A stretch of DNA of 64,000 nt from Paragonimus skrjabini miyazakii (taxonomy: Eukaryota > Platyhelminthes > Trematoda > Plagiorchiida > Troglotrematidae), in assembly GCA_014338405.1 (NCBI GenBank), contig JTDE01000755.1, forward strand, positions 35,074 to 99,073. Reading direction: 5' to 3'. A program made the position numbers and the translations under genes. This document shows positions 44,440 through 55,480 of the stretch, piece after piece. The first letter of the stretch is position 1; each line of letters opens with the position of its first letter. The notes under the pieces are model-generated. The model did not search any database. It had not been told where the DNA came from and saw nothing but the letters and a program-made list of their open reading frames with translations.

Positions 44440-45224
44440 TCAACAAAGTTTTTTGTACGAATTCGTGTGGGTTATAAGAAAGAAATGTCGTTTCCGAAAA
44501 CAGGAAATGTTGAAATACTGTGCAAAGCGTACTGGCTTGCGAAGCCTCCCACCAAGACTAGTATGCCTAGAGGTAGAGGGAGCAGTGGTTGCCGGAGTTG
44601 CATAGGGTTCCGGGAACGGAACGCTTCTTGCGGGCACCGGGGGTTCCCGGCAAGGAAGGTTACTTGTCGACGGAAGTGAGGCTGATGCTTCCTTCATAAA
44701 AGCTGGTTTCAGCCTGTCGACAAAAACTACCTCGCGTTTGCCGTTGCGGTTAACGGTAATGGTTTTCGTATCTCTTGCGAGCACACGATAGGGGCCATGG
44801 TATGGAGGTTGCAATGGTCGGCAAAGGTCATCCGTACGAAGGAAAATATGTGAGCACGAAGAAAGTTCAGCGTGCACATGTACAGCTGTTGATTGCTTCC
44901 TAGGCTGCACCGGGCGTAGCTTTTGCATTTGGTGCAACAAACGAGCTGTGTAGCTGCCGTAATCGTACGGTGCTGAAGGTGCAGTTGAGACGAATTCACC
45001 TTTGTGTGCAACCAGCGGTAGCAATCAAATCCTCCTTAACTGTGTTCTGCGGTCATAAAAGTACTAGCGGAAATGCCTCTTTCCGAGAGGGATTAGCATG
45101 GGCACTTAGAGCGGCTTTCAGTTGACAATGAAGACGTCCAACCATCCCGTTTGCTGCTGGATGATAAGCCGTAGCGCGAATGTGCTTACATCCTAGCGTG
45201 TTTAGGAGGGCTTTGAAATGTCCT
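44440..45224 (-). pseudogene. Gypsy integrase, displaced C-terminal part
   Basis: On the minus strand from 45224: 'GHFKALLNTLGCKHIRATAY', 'HPAANGMVGRLHCQLKAALS' and, after stops and a frame change, 'PYDYGSYTARLLHQMQKLRP' and 'LQPPYHGPYRVLARDTKTIT' with 'VDRLKPAF'. These are the final core helix and the C-terminal beta-barrel of gypsy integrases. The third catalytic residue, Glu in 'GMVxRLH', is Gly here. The end reads 'LGGRLRKPVRFAQYFN'. It picks up where the plus-strand integrase stops at 39405. The LINE 3' end abuts it at 45225. Confidence 0.85.
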
Positions 45225-45225
45225 T

Positions 45226-46315
45226 TCACAGCGATTCAGCGATTGATACACGGGTTCGAGGCAGAAGCCCAAGGGTCCCGGATCCAGTCGGTTTTTTTGT
45301 TCAGTGTCAAGCGGGCGTCTGTTGATCTGAAAGGCATTCATTGAAAACAAGGTGTAACACCGCTCTTGGGAATTACAGTACATATCAAAAAACAAACTAA
45401 GATTACTCGTATGAAAGGATTTTTGGAAAATGAGATTCAAGTAATGCTTTAAAGCGATCGCTAGAAGCGCTACTGACGACTTCAGTTGGAAGACTGCTCC
45501 AGAAGTTAACAACCCGGTAGGAAAAATAATTGCTGTCTAAGAAAGGTTCGAGGGCGAAGCTTGAAAAGCTTCATGTTATGTCCTCGTCAACCGTCATCAT
45601 TCGCTACAGTGAAGAACTGGTCAACGAGGCCTACTCTAAATAGGAAGTGTGTGAAAATTAAATCACCGCGGAGCCGTCGAAGTTCGAGTGAGTACAGATC
45701 AAGAATTTCAAGTCGAGACTCGTACGCGACACTACTGAGACTTGTGACTAGTTTGGAAGCCACGCGCTGGACACGCTCAACGGATAATATGTTTTTCCTC
45801 AGGTCGGTATACACGACCTGATTAGCATACTCGAGGAGCAGCCTTATATAAACCCTGTAAAGCGTTTGGAACGCATTTTTGTCTATGCGGGGGAAAGTGC
45901 GCTTAATCATCCAAAGAGTAGCAAACCCTTTTTTCGCTGCCGAGTGACATATGTGCACACTTATTGTCATTTAGTGGGAGACTCCAGTCGTCCGACCAAC
46001 GCTTAATCGCGTCAAGATCAATCTGTAGTGCACTGGGATCAGTGGCATTCCAGATTTTTAGGTCATCGGCGTATAGAAGGGCGTTGCTAGAAATATTATC
46101 CGGAAGGTCATTGATGTAGATCAGAACTAACAGAGGACCTAGCACTGACCTTTGAGGAACTTCCGCATAAATGAGAGAAGGAGATGAGAGGTCCGATCCG
46201 GTTTTAACTCTAAATGTCCTATTATCGTGGAAAGAGACGATCCAGCGAAGAACCTCTCATTGAATACCATAGGCTTCAAGTTTTTGTTTCATATGGCCAT
46301 GTGGGACAATAAACT
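45226..46315 (-). mobile_element. Inverted second copy of the CR1/jockey-like LINE
   Basis: Minus strand: 'QRSVLGPLLVLIYINDLPDN', 'NALLYADDLKIWNATDPSAL' (motif C intact) and 'AIKRWSDDWSLPLNDNKCAH' in 46145-45903. A deletion of ~130 bp follows relative to the plus copy, then 45970-45587 with the same residues and the same 'VANDDG' stop, then the 3' tail to 45226. The 5' truncation lies near 46315. The 3' ~700 bp differ from the plus copy at very few positions, while the 5' part differs at about 8-10%. Confidence 0.9.
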
Positions 46316-46319
46316 CCTG

Positions 46320-47415
46320 GATGTTTATTTTATTCAGCGAATCACTTCCTGTGTAACAGGAAGGTTCTACTATCGTTCTTTATCAATGCTTTCGGAGACC
46401 TAGGTTTGATAAGAATTTTCAGCTTTCGGATAACTGTGAAGCCCTGAGGTTTTAACTCGCAACTCAGGGGCAAGAAACAATCCAGGTGAGGGTTGTGTAT
46501 AGTTTGTTATCAGAAAACGCATCCACAAATGACCATCTTCTTGTATATGTAGAGAACCTAATAGAAATACAACTTTTTCCTCATTTTTTCGTTATGAATG
46601 TCCTCCATTTATTTGGGTTAAATAGTATGCCAGAATCACAATCAAACGGCTTCTTTATTTTTGTTGCTACCAAGGAAAATATTGATATCACATGTTAGCT
46701 CCCTGACGCAGCATCGTTTTTGACAGATCTTTCCATGCTAGGCCTGTTTATTACAAACTAGATTCACGCAATGGTTAGAGTAATCATCAAACCACTGACT
46801 GGGCACCGTAACCACAACCTCATTGTTGCCGATTTTGACGCAAACGTTTTGTTGCAAGCAGTAGGAGAGTTTACAGTTCGGAGGTTCATTGAGATTGACT
46901 TTGGTGGTCTAAGAAGTTATGGTTGTTGAATCCTTCTTGAACATTATTGCCGCGTGCCAGAATGATCACCCATTTCTAAAAACTTCCCTTAACGCACAAA
47001 CGTTATATTTTCTCTTCTCATTGCATAAACTAAGTGATACTTCGCTGGCCGTTCCGAAGCTATTCGCGGAGTGTGAAATTACGAGCAACTCACAGTTTTT
47101 AAGCGCCCCAAAATAAGTGTACGCGGGTAATTCGTGATCGTATCAGACTGTCAGAAGAAAACATCTCATCGCAGCTTAGCATGAACAAAATGTTTTTAGA
47201 TATTTGGATCCATTAATTGACGGAGAAGAGAGTGCCTTTTTCTGATGCCTGGTCGTTACCAACTTAGCTGTGAAGCACTACTCGTTTGTATTTAACATAC
47301 TACCACCAAAATGATTCCCCACTCTACCAGTGCGAAACACTTGATAACCATTCCGTACTAATAACTTGTGTATTTGACTCTCAAGACATTTTTGTAAAGT
47401 CACAATATACAGCAC
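46320..47415. other. Unassigned interval
   Basis: Short ORFs at 46486-46698 and 46919-47116 lack motifs. Confidence 0.4.
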
Positions 47416-47416
47416 G

Positions 47417-48050
47417 ATGAGTACGGATACTGTCCATAATAAAATCTTTAGACAAACAAGTGATGGTCTGAAGGAGCTTCAGAACAAGATATTCATAAAG
47501 ACAACCCGGACTGGGGTAACTCCTAGTGAAAACTGCAGAGCCATTGTTACGTCTATCTTTAAGAAGGGCGATCGATACTTCTCTGCTAGCTGCCGGATAA
47601 TCAGTTCCGCTAGTACCGCATGCAGGATACTGTAGTGTTTGTTGGACCGCGCCATCACTAATAACTTCTTAAGAAATGGTAATCGCATCCTGACTTCCCT
47701 CCCAGGTGGCCATACGTAACATCCACGCTTGTCTTCATTGAATAGCTAGGTAGAGGCTAAGGACAATGGTCCACATGTTCTCTCCCAGTTCACCAATACT
47801 TTACACCTTGTCCCGTATGATCTACTCGGGAGTAAATTGGAAGCCAGTGGTTCCTTGTCGGATTTTCGTCCTCCATGACAGAAAATTCTGAGTCAAAACC
47901 TTGTCGAACTCTTCACTACTCCACGAGGTTACAGGCGCTCCTCAAAGGTCAATGCTTGGTCCAGTGTTATTTCTTCATTACATCAACTACCTTTCAGACA
48001 GTACTTCGAATAACGAGCTGCTTCACATAATCTAACGTCAACCTCCATCT
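47417..48050 (+). pseudogene. CR1/jockey-like LINE RT, decayed
   Basis: 'KTTRTGVTPSENCRAIVTSIF' with 'KKGDRYFSASCRIISSASTA' (47500-47630) equals the RT finger block 'VTPIFKKGDRxxxxSYRPISL'. After frame changes, motif B appears as 'GAPQRSMLGPVLFLHYINYL' near 47930-47995, followed by 'SDSTSNNELLHII', where motif C should come but is not kept. It is more diverged than the 39-kb LINE and of a different subfamily, judging by its residues. No endonuclease or tail recognised. Confidence 0.78.
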
Positions 48051-49360
48051 GGTCAGCGTTTTTAATTAATGTATGGTGTCGTTTGCGTATGCCCGAGAAT
48101 GAATGAATTAGTGAGTGTGCTTTGAAATACAGATGAGGATTGACGGTATATGCGACGCTATCCATAGCGAAGGGACAGCAATTAACAGGAATCGCGGACG
48201 AGCTTCGTCCGGCTGGGGCTTTGGGTAGAGGATGTGGTGGATGCGTTGCACCTGGATGTCATTACGTTTAAAAGTGCAGCCGACAAGAATCGCCACTGGT
48301 TCCTGCCATGTTCTGGATCGTCATTAATGGAATCGGGACACCCCTAAGGATAACAGTGTGAGGTAGATCAGTGGTCTCATACAGCATTTTAATGAGCTTT
48401 CGTCTGGGTCGTTCATCCTATGCTATATCCGGGTACACCGGACCCCAGAGTCGTGCAGTAATTCATACGCTGTTAGAAGAACGTCTTACGCCAAATTACA
48501 TGTCAAAAACATGATTCTAGCTAGCCGAGGTTTGTTAAGATGTGTTGAATCTAGTTTCCTGGCCAACCTCGTGATAAAATTCGGAACACACGGATTTATG
48601 CCCATTTTGGTACAAGAGATCCTCCGGGGGTCTTGGTAATGCTAGTCGCGAAGATTTAGACAACTGATAATATACTCCCAAAGGTTTTGAACAATTACAG
48701 AAAATTCCCCCGCGCAGAAGAGCCTTACGTTTTAGAAGCAGCGGTGTTGGCAGAGAATTTTACTGACCTCTTGCCATCCTCGACCCAGCTCTCCAAAACG
48801 GCATAATTGGGCGCTTTAAGAAGAACCGAGCAAAGGACCTCAGAACTGTGCCACGTTGCTGTGAAAATTCGCGCCTCCTTCGCAAGCCGTTAACTGTATG
48901 ACTGGTGGGAGTAGACATGAGCTTGCATCATTAGTGAGCACACATTCAGAACAATCAGGCAGGGGTGCACGGTTGCAGCCCAGATTCTTGAGGACGACAT
49001 GAGATCTTTAGTCGTTACAGTGTCAGCGGTCTGATGGTATCTAATGACTTGTCGTGATACCATAACTGCCTCAGAATTAATGCTGAAGACACTCTTGTGG
49101 AGCGAACAGTTATCATTTGCTCCTGAACGATTAATGCCAAATGTCAGCACCATATTGCAATTCAGCAAAAATTACCGGTATCGTCATGGGATTTAATAAG
49201 ATACAGTCTCATCTTACGGTAATATGCCAGTACCAGAAGGGGAAAATCAGGTTGCACCGCTTTTATTTCAAATGTTGAAACTAAAGAACAGGAAACGACG
49301 AGTATCTGTCAGAACCTGTTTCTAGCAGAACTGTTTAAGATAACATTTAAGGGAAAAACA
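48051..49360. other. Unassigned interval
   Basis: Minus-strand ORFs at 48296-48108 and 49168-48890 have no motif. Nothing else recognised. Confidence 0.4.
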
Positions 49361-49362
49361 AT

Positions 49363-50400
49363 GGCAACTGTGCATTTCGCCAGAGTAGTGTTTCAAGGTC
49401 GAAACAAGTTGGAAACGGCCAGTTGGACGTGAAATCATATTTTCCAAATTTTGCTGAAGTATTAAAATGCATATTTCAGGTCAAATATATAAAGTTTATC
49501 GGCTGTAATGGTAGTGTTGCAATCAGAAAAATCCGTTATACATGAAAATCGTTTACATTTTCACTTCTGTTAGGAAAAAGCATTGGGCCTGTTTTCGATA
49601 AATGAATCAAGATGGTCTTCGTAATCGATTTTGCGATTTGAAAATGCCTTTATCGGAATGTTCGTGATAGAATACATATCTGCATTGTGCAGGGAGGTTA
49701 CATTTGACGCGTTTGTGGTGATATACATGAAAGTGTAACTCTCGATCACATGATGTTTACCTTGTATTTTATAGTAAATATCACTGGTTAACCGTCAGAG
49801 CTGCACTGCTACGGTTGTGGGTTAATTACCTATCTGAATCATGAATTCACTTTGTTTTCTTGTCAATATTTCAAGTAGATACTGGTCGATGAAATGTCAT
49901 TACTAAAAATGATTACACATGGCGTCATCAGGTGGCTTTTTTGTATACTGCCATGTGAGATGGTGTAACAATGGGCAATATACCCCAATGTATTACTGAG
50001 AACATGTTTACCATTTAGTTTATCACCTATTGAGTACGTTTTTGTGCGGATTGTCGCTTGCACACAACCCAATGCTCACCTATCCTACCCACTTTTAGAT
50101 TCATTACTTCTCAGATGACAATATTGATTTTCATTTGCACCATTTTAGCCACACCAGTTCAATCTTTGTACTATGGATACTTGTGATTCTGATGAATGTT
50201 GGTCTATGTTTTCACCAGCTGCAAACTTCATTATGCTTCAGTAGGCTTCTTTTATTTTCCGCCTGTCCCTCTTCAACTCTTAGATTTCAAAGTACCAACC
50301 CAAGAGCTCAAACGTTGTCAGATCACAGGGCATCTATGTGGCTTGATATTGATTATATTTCAGTATCGGACGGCTACTCTTTAACTGAAAGGGTCAACGA
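49363..50400 (+). repeat. Arm of the inverted-repeat (3.9-kb) element family
   Basis: Starts GGCAACTGTGCATTTCGCC and continues with 'TTTCAAGGTCGAAACAAGTTGGAAACGGCCA' and 'TATTAAAATGCATAT' like 3937-4122. Further in, 'TACTGGTCGATGAAATG' at 49878 matches 'TAATGGTCGATGAAACG' of the 23.7-kb element. 50195-50370 ('TGGTCTATGTTTTCACCAGCTGCAAACTTCA') matches 4696-4870. So one arm of ~1 kb bridges the two element types. No opposite arm was found; a PLE begins ~130 bp later. Confidence 0.78.
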
Positions 50401-50560
50401 AGTTCATTGAATGATTAACGGCCCAGTGTTCATGGTGTATTATTTAATCCAGAAGCCTATAGCCTCTCTATTCGTTCTGTAATGTTATGGTGTTTCGCGG
50501 AAAGTGTTAAATATAGATATTGTAACCGGCTTAATCGAGTTTCATCAATGCAGAATAAAG

Positions 50561-50613
50561 ACACATGTTGCGATGTGTTAACATTTCGTTTACTCTCATC
50601 AGTCGCAAACGTA
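50561..50613 (-). ncRNA. Hammerhead-like motif in PLE left terminal repeat
   Basis: On the minus strand: helix I strand GTTTGCGA (50610-50603), core CTGATGA (50602-50596), short helix II GAGTAAAC, core GAAA (50587-50584), helix III TG-TTAA-CA, then CA and the returning strand TCGCAAC (50573-50567). The base before the cleavage position is C rather than the required U, so this copy is probably inactive. Helix II has only one clear pair. Confidence 0.55.
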
Positions 50614-50893
50614 GAACATTCGAGTTATATATGACACAAATAGAGATAGACAGGGTACGGACACGCATACAGTCACATCACGTATTATGTCATCACCACC
50701 ACGGCAACCCTATGGATTGTTTCAACCACTTCTGTGCACATAGCGCCGGCTGGTGGGCTTTGATCAATATGGCTTTGCTAAAGGCCAGTATCCGTAAAAA
50801 CCAAAATATCGTCAACGTACTGTTTGTACAATAAAGCTCTGGCAGTATTATCTGAGACCTGCTGTTCAATCATTCTCAAGAAGATATCGGCTC

Positions 50894-51802
50894 ATGTTCG
50901 GCCTAACTCACTACCCTTTTATTAATCTCCTTAATTCTATTCATCCGAATCTGTTTCACGAAAGTGAATCAAATGGCAGTTCAGCATTCTTAGATGTGCT
51001 CATTATTAGGCGTGGGGATGGAACATTACAGCGATCGGTCCATCGCAAAGCAGCATGGGGCGGACAATATCTCCAGTTCTCCAGGTTTGCTCTGATAACA
51101 CACAAGCGGGGTTTGGTCAGAAACCTATTTCATAGGACCAGACATATTTGCACCCCTGATAAGCTGTAGATAGAACAATAAATGCAGGGGAACACGTTGT
51201 TGGCAAACGGATATCCCGAAAAGTTCATAGACATTCACTGCAGGGTGAACAAACGCAATGAGCTAGTGCGAACAGCACAAACGAAAGATATATTCTTATT
51301 TTTGCAATTCAAAGGTGATCATCTGGCAAAAGATAAAAAGTACAAATTGCAATGTGCCCTATCCCGTATGTATGCAGCTGCCCAATTACGTTTGGTTCAA
51401 ACCACAAAAGGACCCGTTCTACACAATCGGGAACGCGATTTCTCTGACCAATCTGTCTCTCAAGTTCTTTATCAGTTCACTTGAAGTTGCGGTGACGTTT
51501 ACATAGGCAGAACAGACCAACAGCTATCGCAGCGAGTGGTAGAACACGTCCCGAACTGATTAAAACAACTCATGATACAGCACTCTGAAACCAGTGAATC
51601 AGTTACTCGAAGCCCCGCATCATCGATTGTCAGACTCCTCATGATAACGGGTCACCAGGTTGACCCACTTAGATCATTCAAAATATTGCTACACCAAAAG
51701 AACCCGATGCTACTGGCCTTGAGCGAAGCCACATTGATCAAAGTCCATCAGCCGGCACTATGTGCACAACAGTGGTTGAAACAACCCATAGGGTTGCCGT
51801 GA
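50894..51802 (+). pseudogene. PLE RT C-terminus and GIY-YIG endonuclease
   Basis: 50894-51169: 'SNGSSAFLDVLIIRRGDGTL' and 'QRSVHRKAAWGGQYLQFSRF' with 'HKRGLVRNLFHRTRHICTPD', the RT C-terminal block of PLEs. 51182-51484: 'DTLLANGYPEKFID'-like start and 'LFLQFKGDHLAKD', then 'YQFT' and a stop exactly where the first Cys of the zinc pair belongs. 51485-51555: 'SCGDVYIGRTDQQLSQRVVE' followed by 'HVP' is the GIY-YIG core. 51572-51802: 'ASSIVRLLMITGHQVDP' and 'ALSEATLIKVHQPALCAQQW', with the conserved Glu of 'EA'. The nuclease would nick DNA for priming. Two stops break it. Confidence 0.85.
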
Positions 51803-51888
51803 TGGTGATGACAAAATACGTAATTTGACTCTATGCGTGTCCGTATCCTGTCTATCTCTATCTGTGTGTCATAGATAAATCGAATGTT

Positions 51889-51940
51889 TCATGTTTGCGA
51901 CTGATGTGAGTAAACGAAGTGTTGATATATTGCAACATAT
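51889..51940 (+). ncRNA. Hammerhead-like motif in PLE right terminal repeat
   Basis: Helix I strand ATGTTTGCGA (51891-51900), core CTGATGT (51901-51907, last base T instead of A), GAGTAAAC, GAAG (51916-51919), helix III TG-TTGA-TA, then TA at 51928-51929 as the cleavage pair and the returning strand TTGCAACAT (51930-51938). Helix I pairs over nine positions with one bulge. Two core changes suggest loss of activity. Confidence 0.55.
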
Positions 51941-51975
51941 GTCTTATCTCTGCAATGATGAAGTTATTAAAGGGA

Positions 51976-54900
51976 TCCCAGTGTCTCAAGTTAATCGAAT
52001 TTGTCTTCGGATGACTGACAATAAATTAAAGTGCGTATTAATCCACATGCTCGCCTACATCTTTAACCGAATTATCATTTTGTCTTGTTTCTCGCTTGCT
52101 TGTATGTTGATTTCGAATGTCGGCACTGTGTTCCTTGTTAACTTATTAAGTTATTCTCAACTGGTCTTCTCGGTTTTGTTTAACTCAACACTTCATTCGT
52201 CTTTTACTGTACGGCGCACCAGGTCGTTTTTTCCAGCTGATACTTTACCAGACGCAAAATGTAAAAAGGCCGTTGAGAACAGAGACTGATCAGTTATTCC
52301 ACGAAATGTACAGGAGGTCTCTTACGGCGTTATAAATGGCACCGACACTTAAATTAGCTATGGAGGTTAGAGAACGACCGTCGACGAACGAGTAGACCGG
52401 AAGTGTGCGTGCGCTGCGAGTGGGTGGGTTTTGGCGCCACACAGTCACATGACATGTGGACCAAAAATCGGACAGCATACACCATACGAACTATCTTCAT
52501 AGTCTTAATACAATATGTAACTGTATGCTTCTGTATTTTAGTCTTAATATGACGGAACCTTCTTTTTTCCTGCTAGCATTTTTTAATGTGATACGACATA
52601 CGCAGTTTTATACGTCACACCAAATTTCACTGAAGAGACACAAAAATGAAAGTTAAGAACTGCCGTCAAGTAAAAACGGACACAGAATGTATAGAATTCA
52701 CAGGGAATTTTTACGCTGATCTACAATAAAAGTGAACCTGTGCATCTAATACTATGTGTGTCAGTTTAAGATGTGAAGTCCGCAAGACGTGAAGTGGTTT
52801 CAGTTACCAGCATTTAAAAACTCCGAAATTGCATAAGTGCTAACAAGAGGTGCAGACAAGATCGAGCACAACTTAATTCTGTTGGATGTATTCTTCAAGT
52901 AGAGCCAACCGGAAACTCCATTTGGTATCTTAAACGTCTGCGTTCAGTATGTGCTTGCAATTCCAAAACAATGGCAATGTTACGACACACTTTGTTACTG
53001 TTGTCAAAACAGAACAAACACAAATGCTTAGTGAATGTGGTCTGCAAGTCAAACAAATAATTTGCAGTGTAACCCCAACAAGTTTCTTTAGTTAAATTTG
53101 GACACTGCAAACGTCTGAGCAAGTGTTTAACAATGATGTAGAAAATGAGATTTGAACCGTTATTCTTTTTTGATACTAAACGTTCAAGTACATGTTCAAG
53201 ATTTTAGATGCCACAACTCTGCTTCGTTTTAATAAGCCCTATACCAAATCCTAGCAGACTTTTTCAATGCGTTTTTGTATGCGTTTTCCACGCTTAATAG
53301 AGACCACATATTAGCCTTTTTTTTCGGACTAAATTTTGTTCAGAAAGACAACAGGATCACCTTACGTAGGTTAAATCCTCGATGTGAATTTCGGTTCTTT
53401 CGGTGGGCAGATATGGAAATGTTCTCTCGGGATAAGGTCAGTATTTGTGGAAGTTTTGACGCATATAAACATTTACCTCATCTGTCTTTCGATTCAGCTT
53501 CACCTGTGATCTGGTAACAATGTATAATCTGTTGTTTACCACTTTGGTAACAAATGCCTCTAGTTGCTGATTACTCTTTGGCCAAAAGTATTGTGCTCTT
53601 TCAATAAATTAGCATAATTATATAATCCCCCACCCAGTGCAACCCACTTAGATGATGAGCAACTGTCACCTCAGAAAACAACTTCCGTTCCGATTGTCTA
53701 AAACTCTTCATTGACCCTAAGGTTTTTCGGATTCCTGAAGGATGGACTAGTTATGCTTGAAATTTCATTCTTGAGTACCATCAGCCAAAAGACTCTGAGA
53801 ACAGCTTTCTTCCTTCTTTCGCTTTCGAACTCGGCCACTGTCCTCTGTCCTAACCGAGGGTTTGGATGCCGATATCATGCAAACGCCGCCATACTTTGAC
53901 GCTAACACTTTTGCAGCTTACTCACACGTAATTGCCGTATCCCACTTATTGATAATATACGTATATTTTGCGGAATACGCAAGAGGTTGATTGTTGTATC
54001 TATCTTGATGTTGGTATTTGAACAACTTGCTCATCCGAGAAATAAATATAGTCTCAGGTGGACTGGGTATTAACCGTGTGAGCGACTGGCATTTATTCAT
54101 AGCTTAGCCATGTGAGTGGACACAAAACATGACCTTAACCAACACTCATCAATACGGAATACAGCCTCCTTGTAACTTTAATTCTACATTTCCCAACCAG
54201 AGTTAAAATAATCATTAATCATACGTTTTAGTTTTGCAATGAAACTAACTTTGATGGAGTATCTACGTTGTTCTATAATATTGGAAGTGCGAATTAAAAT
54301 TAGAACATATGGAGACCCCTATATTTTTGTTCAGTACAACATATATTTATATATAATCCAGATAACTGATGGCTAAGAAAATGACGGACTGTAAACTTCA
54401 AAAGTTATCCCAAATTTGAAGGTCACACTGGGACTAACATTTACAGTCTACTTTGTCCGTGCGGAAAGGGCAATCACGGACTGTGTGGGGGAAACTACTG
54501 GATTTCAATGGATTAGAAAGCAGAATGTTCATCACAGAATAAAAACGACAATAATAAGATCAGGAAAAGAATACAAAATCCAATGCTGGGAATAATATGT
54601 TCGTCGGCCACTTGCACAAATTCACTGTGCAAAAAAGGTTTCAATAGTTGAATGGAATAACGCCGAATTTAGGATGATTCCTCTGTAAAGTCAACTGAAC
54701 AAAACTTGCACAACGGGGTTAGGAAAAAGATTTATTATCGTCAAGTCCCTTGCCTAAAAGACATTTTTAGTTTTACAATGAATCAGAAATTGTAGGTGGT
54801 TTTTCACTTAGGTGGCTTCTACGAGTATTTATAAAACAATGTGACGCACACATAAGTATTCCTAGTTTGCCAGACTTTCCCGCTTGTCAACCATGCAGGA

Positions 54901-55110
54901 GTCACATTTGTAAACAGCCCACACTTTACACTACGCTGTCGATTGTTAGTTTCCATCTGTAAAAAATTTGAACCGAGCGAGATTTCTCCTCAAAACAACA
55001 GATCATCTTGTAATATCAAGCAACCTTCAAATCTCAACTGCAATGATATATTACTAATTACTAACAAAAGGCTTTGGTTATTATAAATGAAACATTTTTC
55101 GGAAATGCTC
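51976..55110. other. Unassigned 3.1-kb interval
   Basis: ORF 51891-52289 (132 codons) overlaps the PLE end and has hydrophobic stretches but no recognisable family. Other ORFs are short. AT-rich from about 52.5 kb on. No element domain was recognised. Confidence 0.4.
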
Positions 55111-55114
55111 TCAG

Positions 55115-55480
55115 ATGTGGAATTTTCATTCAGCCCCTTTTAAAAAGAAACACTATACCCGAGTTTCTCCCACATTTAATGTGCTAGTAGTGAATATCTC
55201 CGAACATCTGACAGTTGTGATCACTTGCGTTGCATGTTCAAGTTGTAGTAACAAAAGTCCTATAGTACTCACCAGTAGTGGAAATGTCGATCGACATGTT
55301 GAGGACTTTTGTGATTTCAACTTGGAGAGAAGTCTTAATCGTGGGATTCACAATTTAAGCTAACAAGATATTCGCTGTGTCTGCGCTTGAAGTGGCAGAG
55401 GAATCTGAGCGTTTTCCATAAACGTTTGCGCACGATACTTCAGTCGTTCCTAACATGAGGTTGGTGGCACAATGATTCAT
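55115..55480 (+). repeat. Repeat related to the SINE body at 63.4-63.7 kb
   Basis: 'GACAGTTGTGATCACTTGCG' at 55208 parallels 'GACAGCTGTGATCAATTGTG' at 63446. 'GAAGTCTTAATCGTGGG' at 55329 parallels 'GAAGTCCTAATCGCGGG' at 63569, and 'CGCTGTGTCTGC' parallels 'AGCTGTGTCTTC'. No tRNA-like head is seen in front of it. Confidence 0.65.

Larger units (their letters stand above)
50533..51975 (+). mobile_element. Penelope-like element with inverted terminal repeats
   Basis: A 5'-truncated PLE: the last part of RT, a linker and a GIY-YIG endonuclease on the plus strand, enclosed by terminal repeats 50533-50716 and 51786-51975 in opposite orientation. The repeats align at about 80%, from 'ATAGGGTTGCCGTG(G/A)TGG' outward to 'TGATGAA'. 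PLEs are known to carry terminal repeats in direct or inverted orientation and to hold hammerhead motifs in them; both repeats do so here. Length is ~1.44 kb. Confidence 0.85.

Noticed and set aside
44293..44679. 128-codon plus-strand ORF
   Set aside because: Mostly antisense to the displaced gypsy integrase end.
51891..52289. 132-codon ORF with hydrophobic stretches, possible membrane protein
   Set aside because: It starts inside the PLE terminal repeat and has no recognisable family; likely chance.
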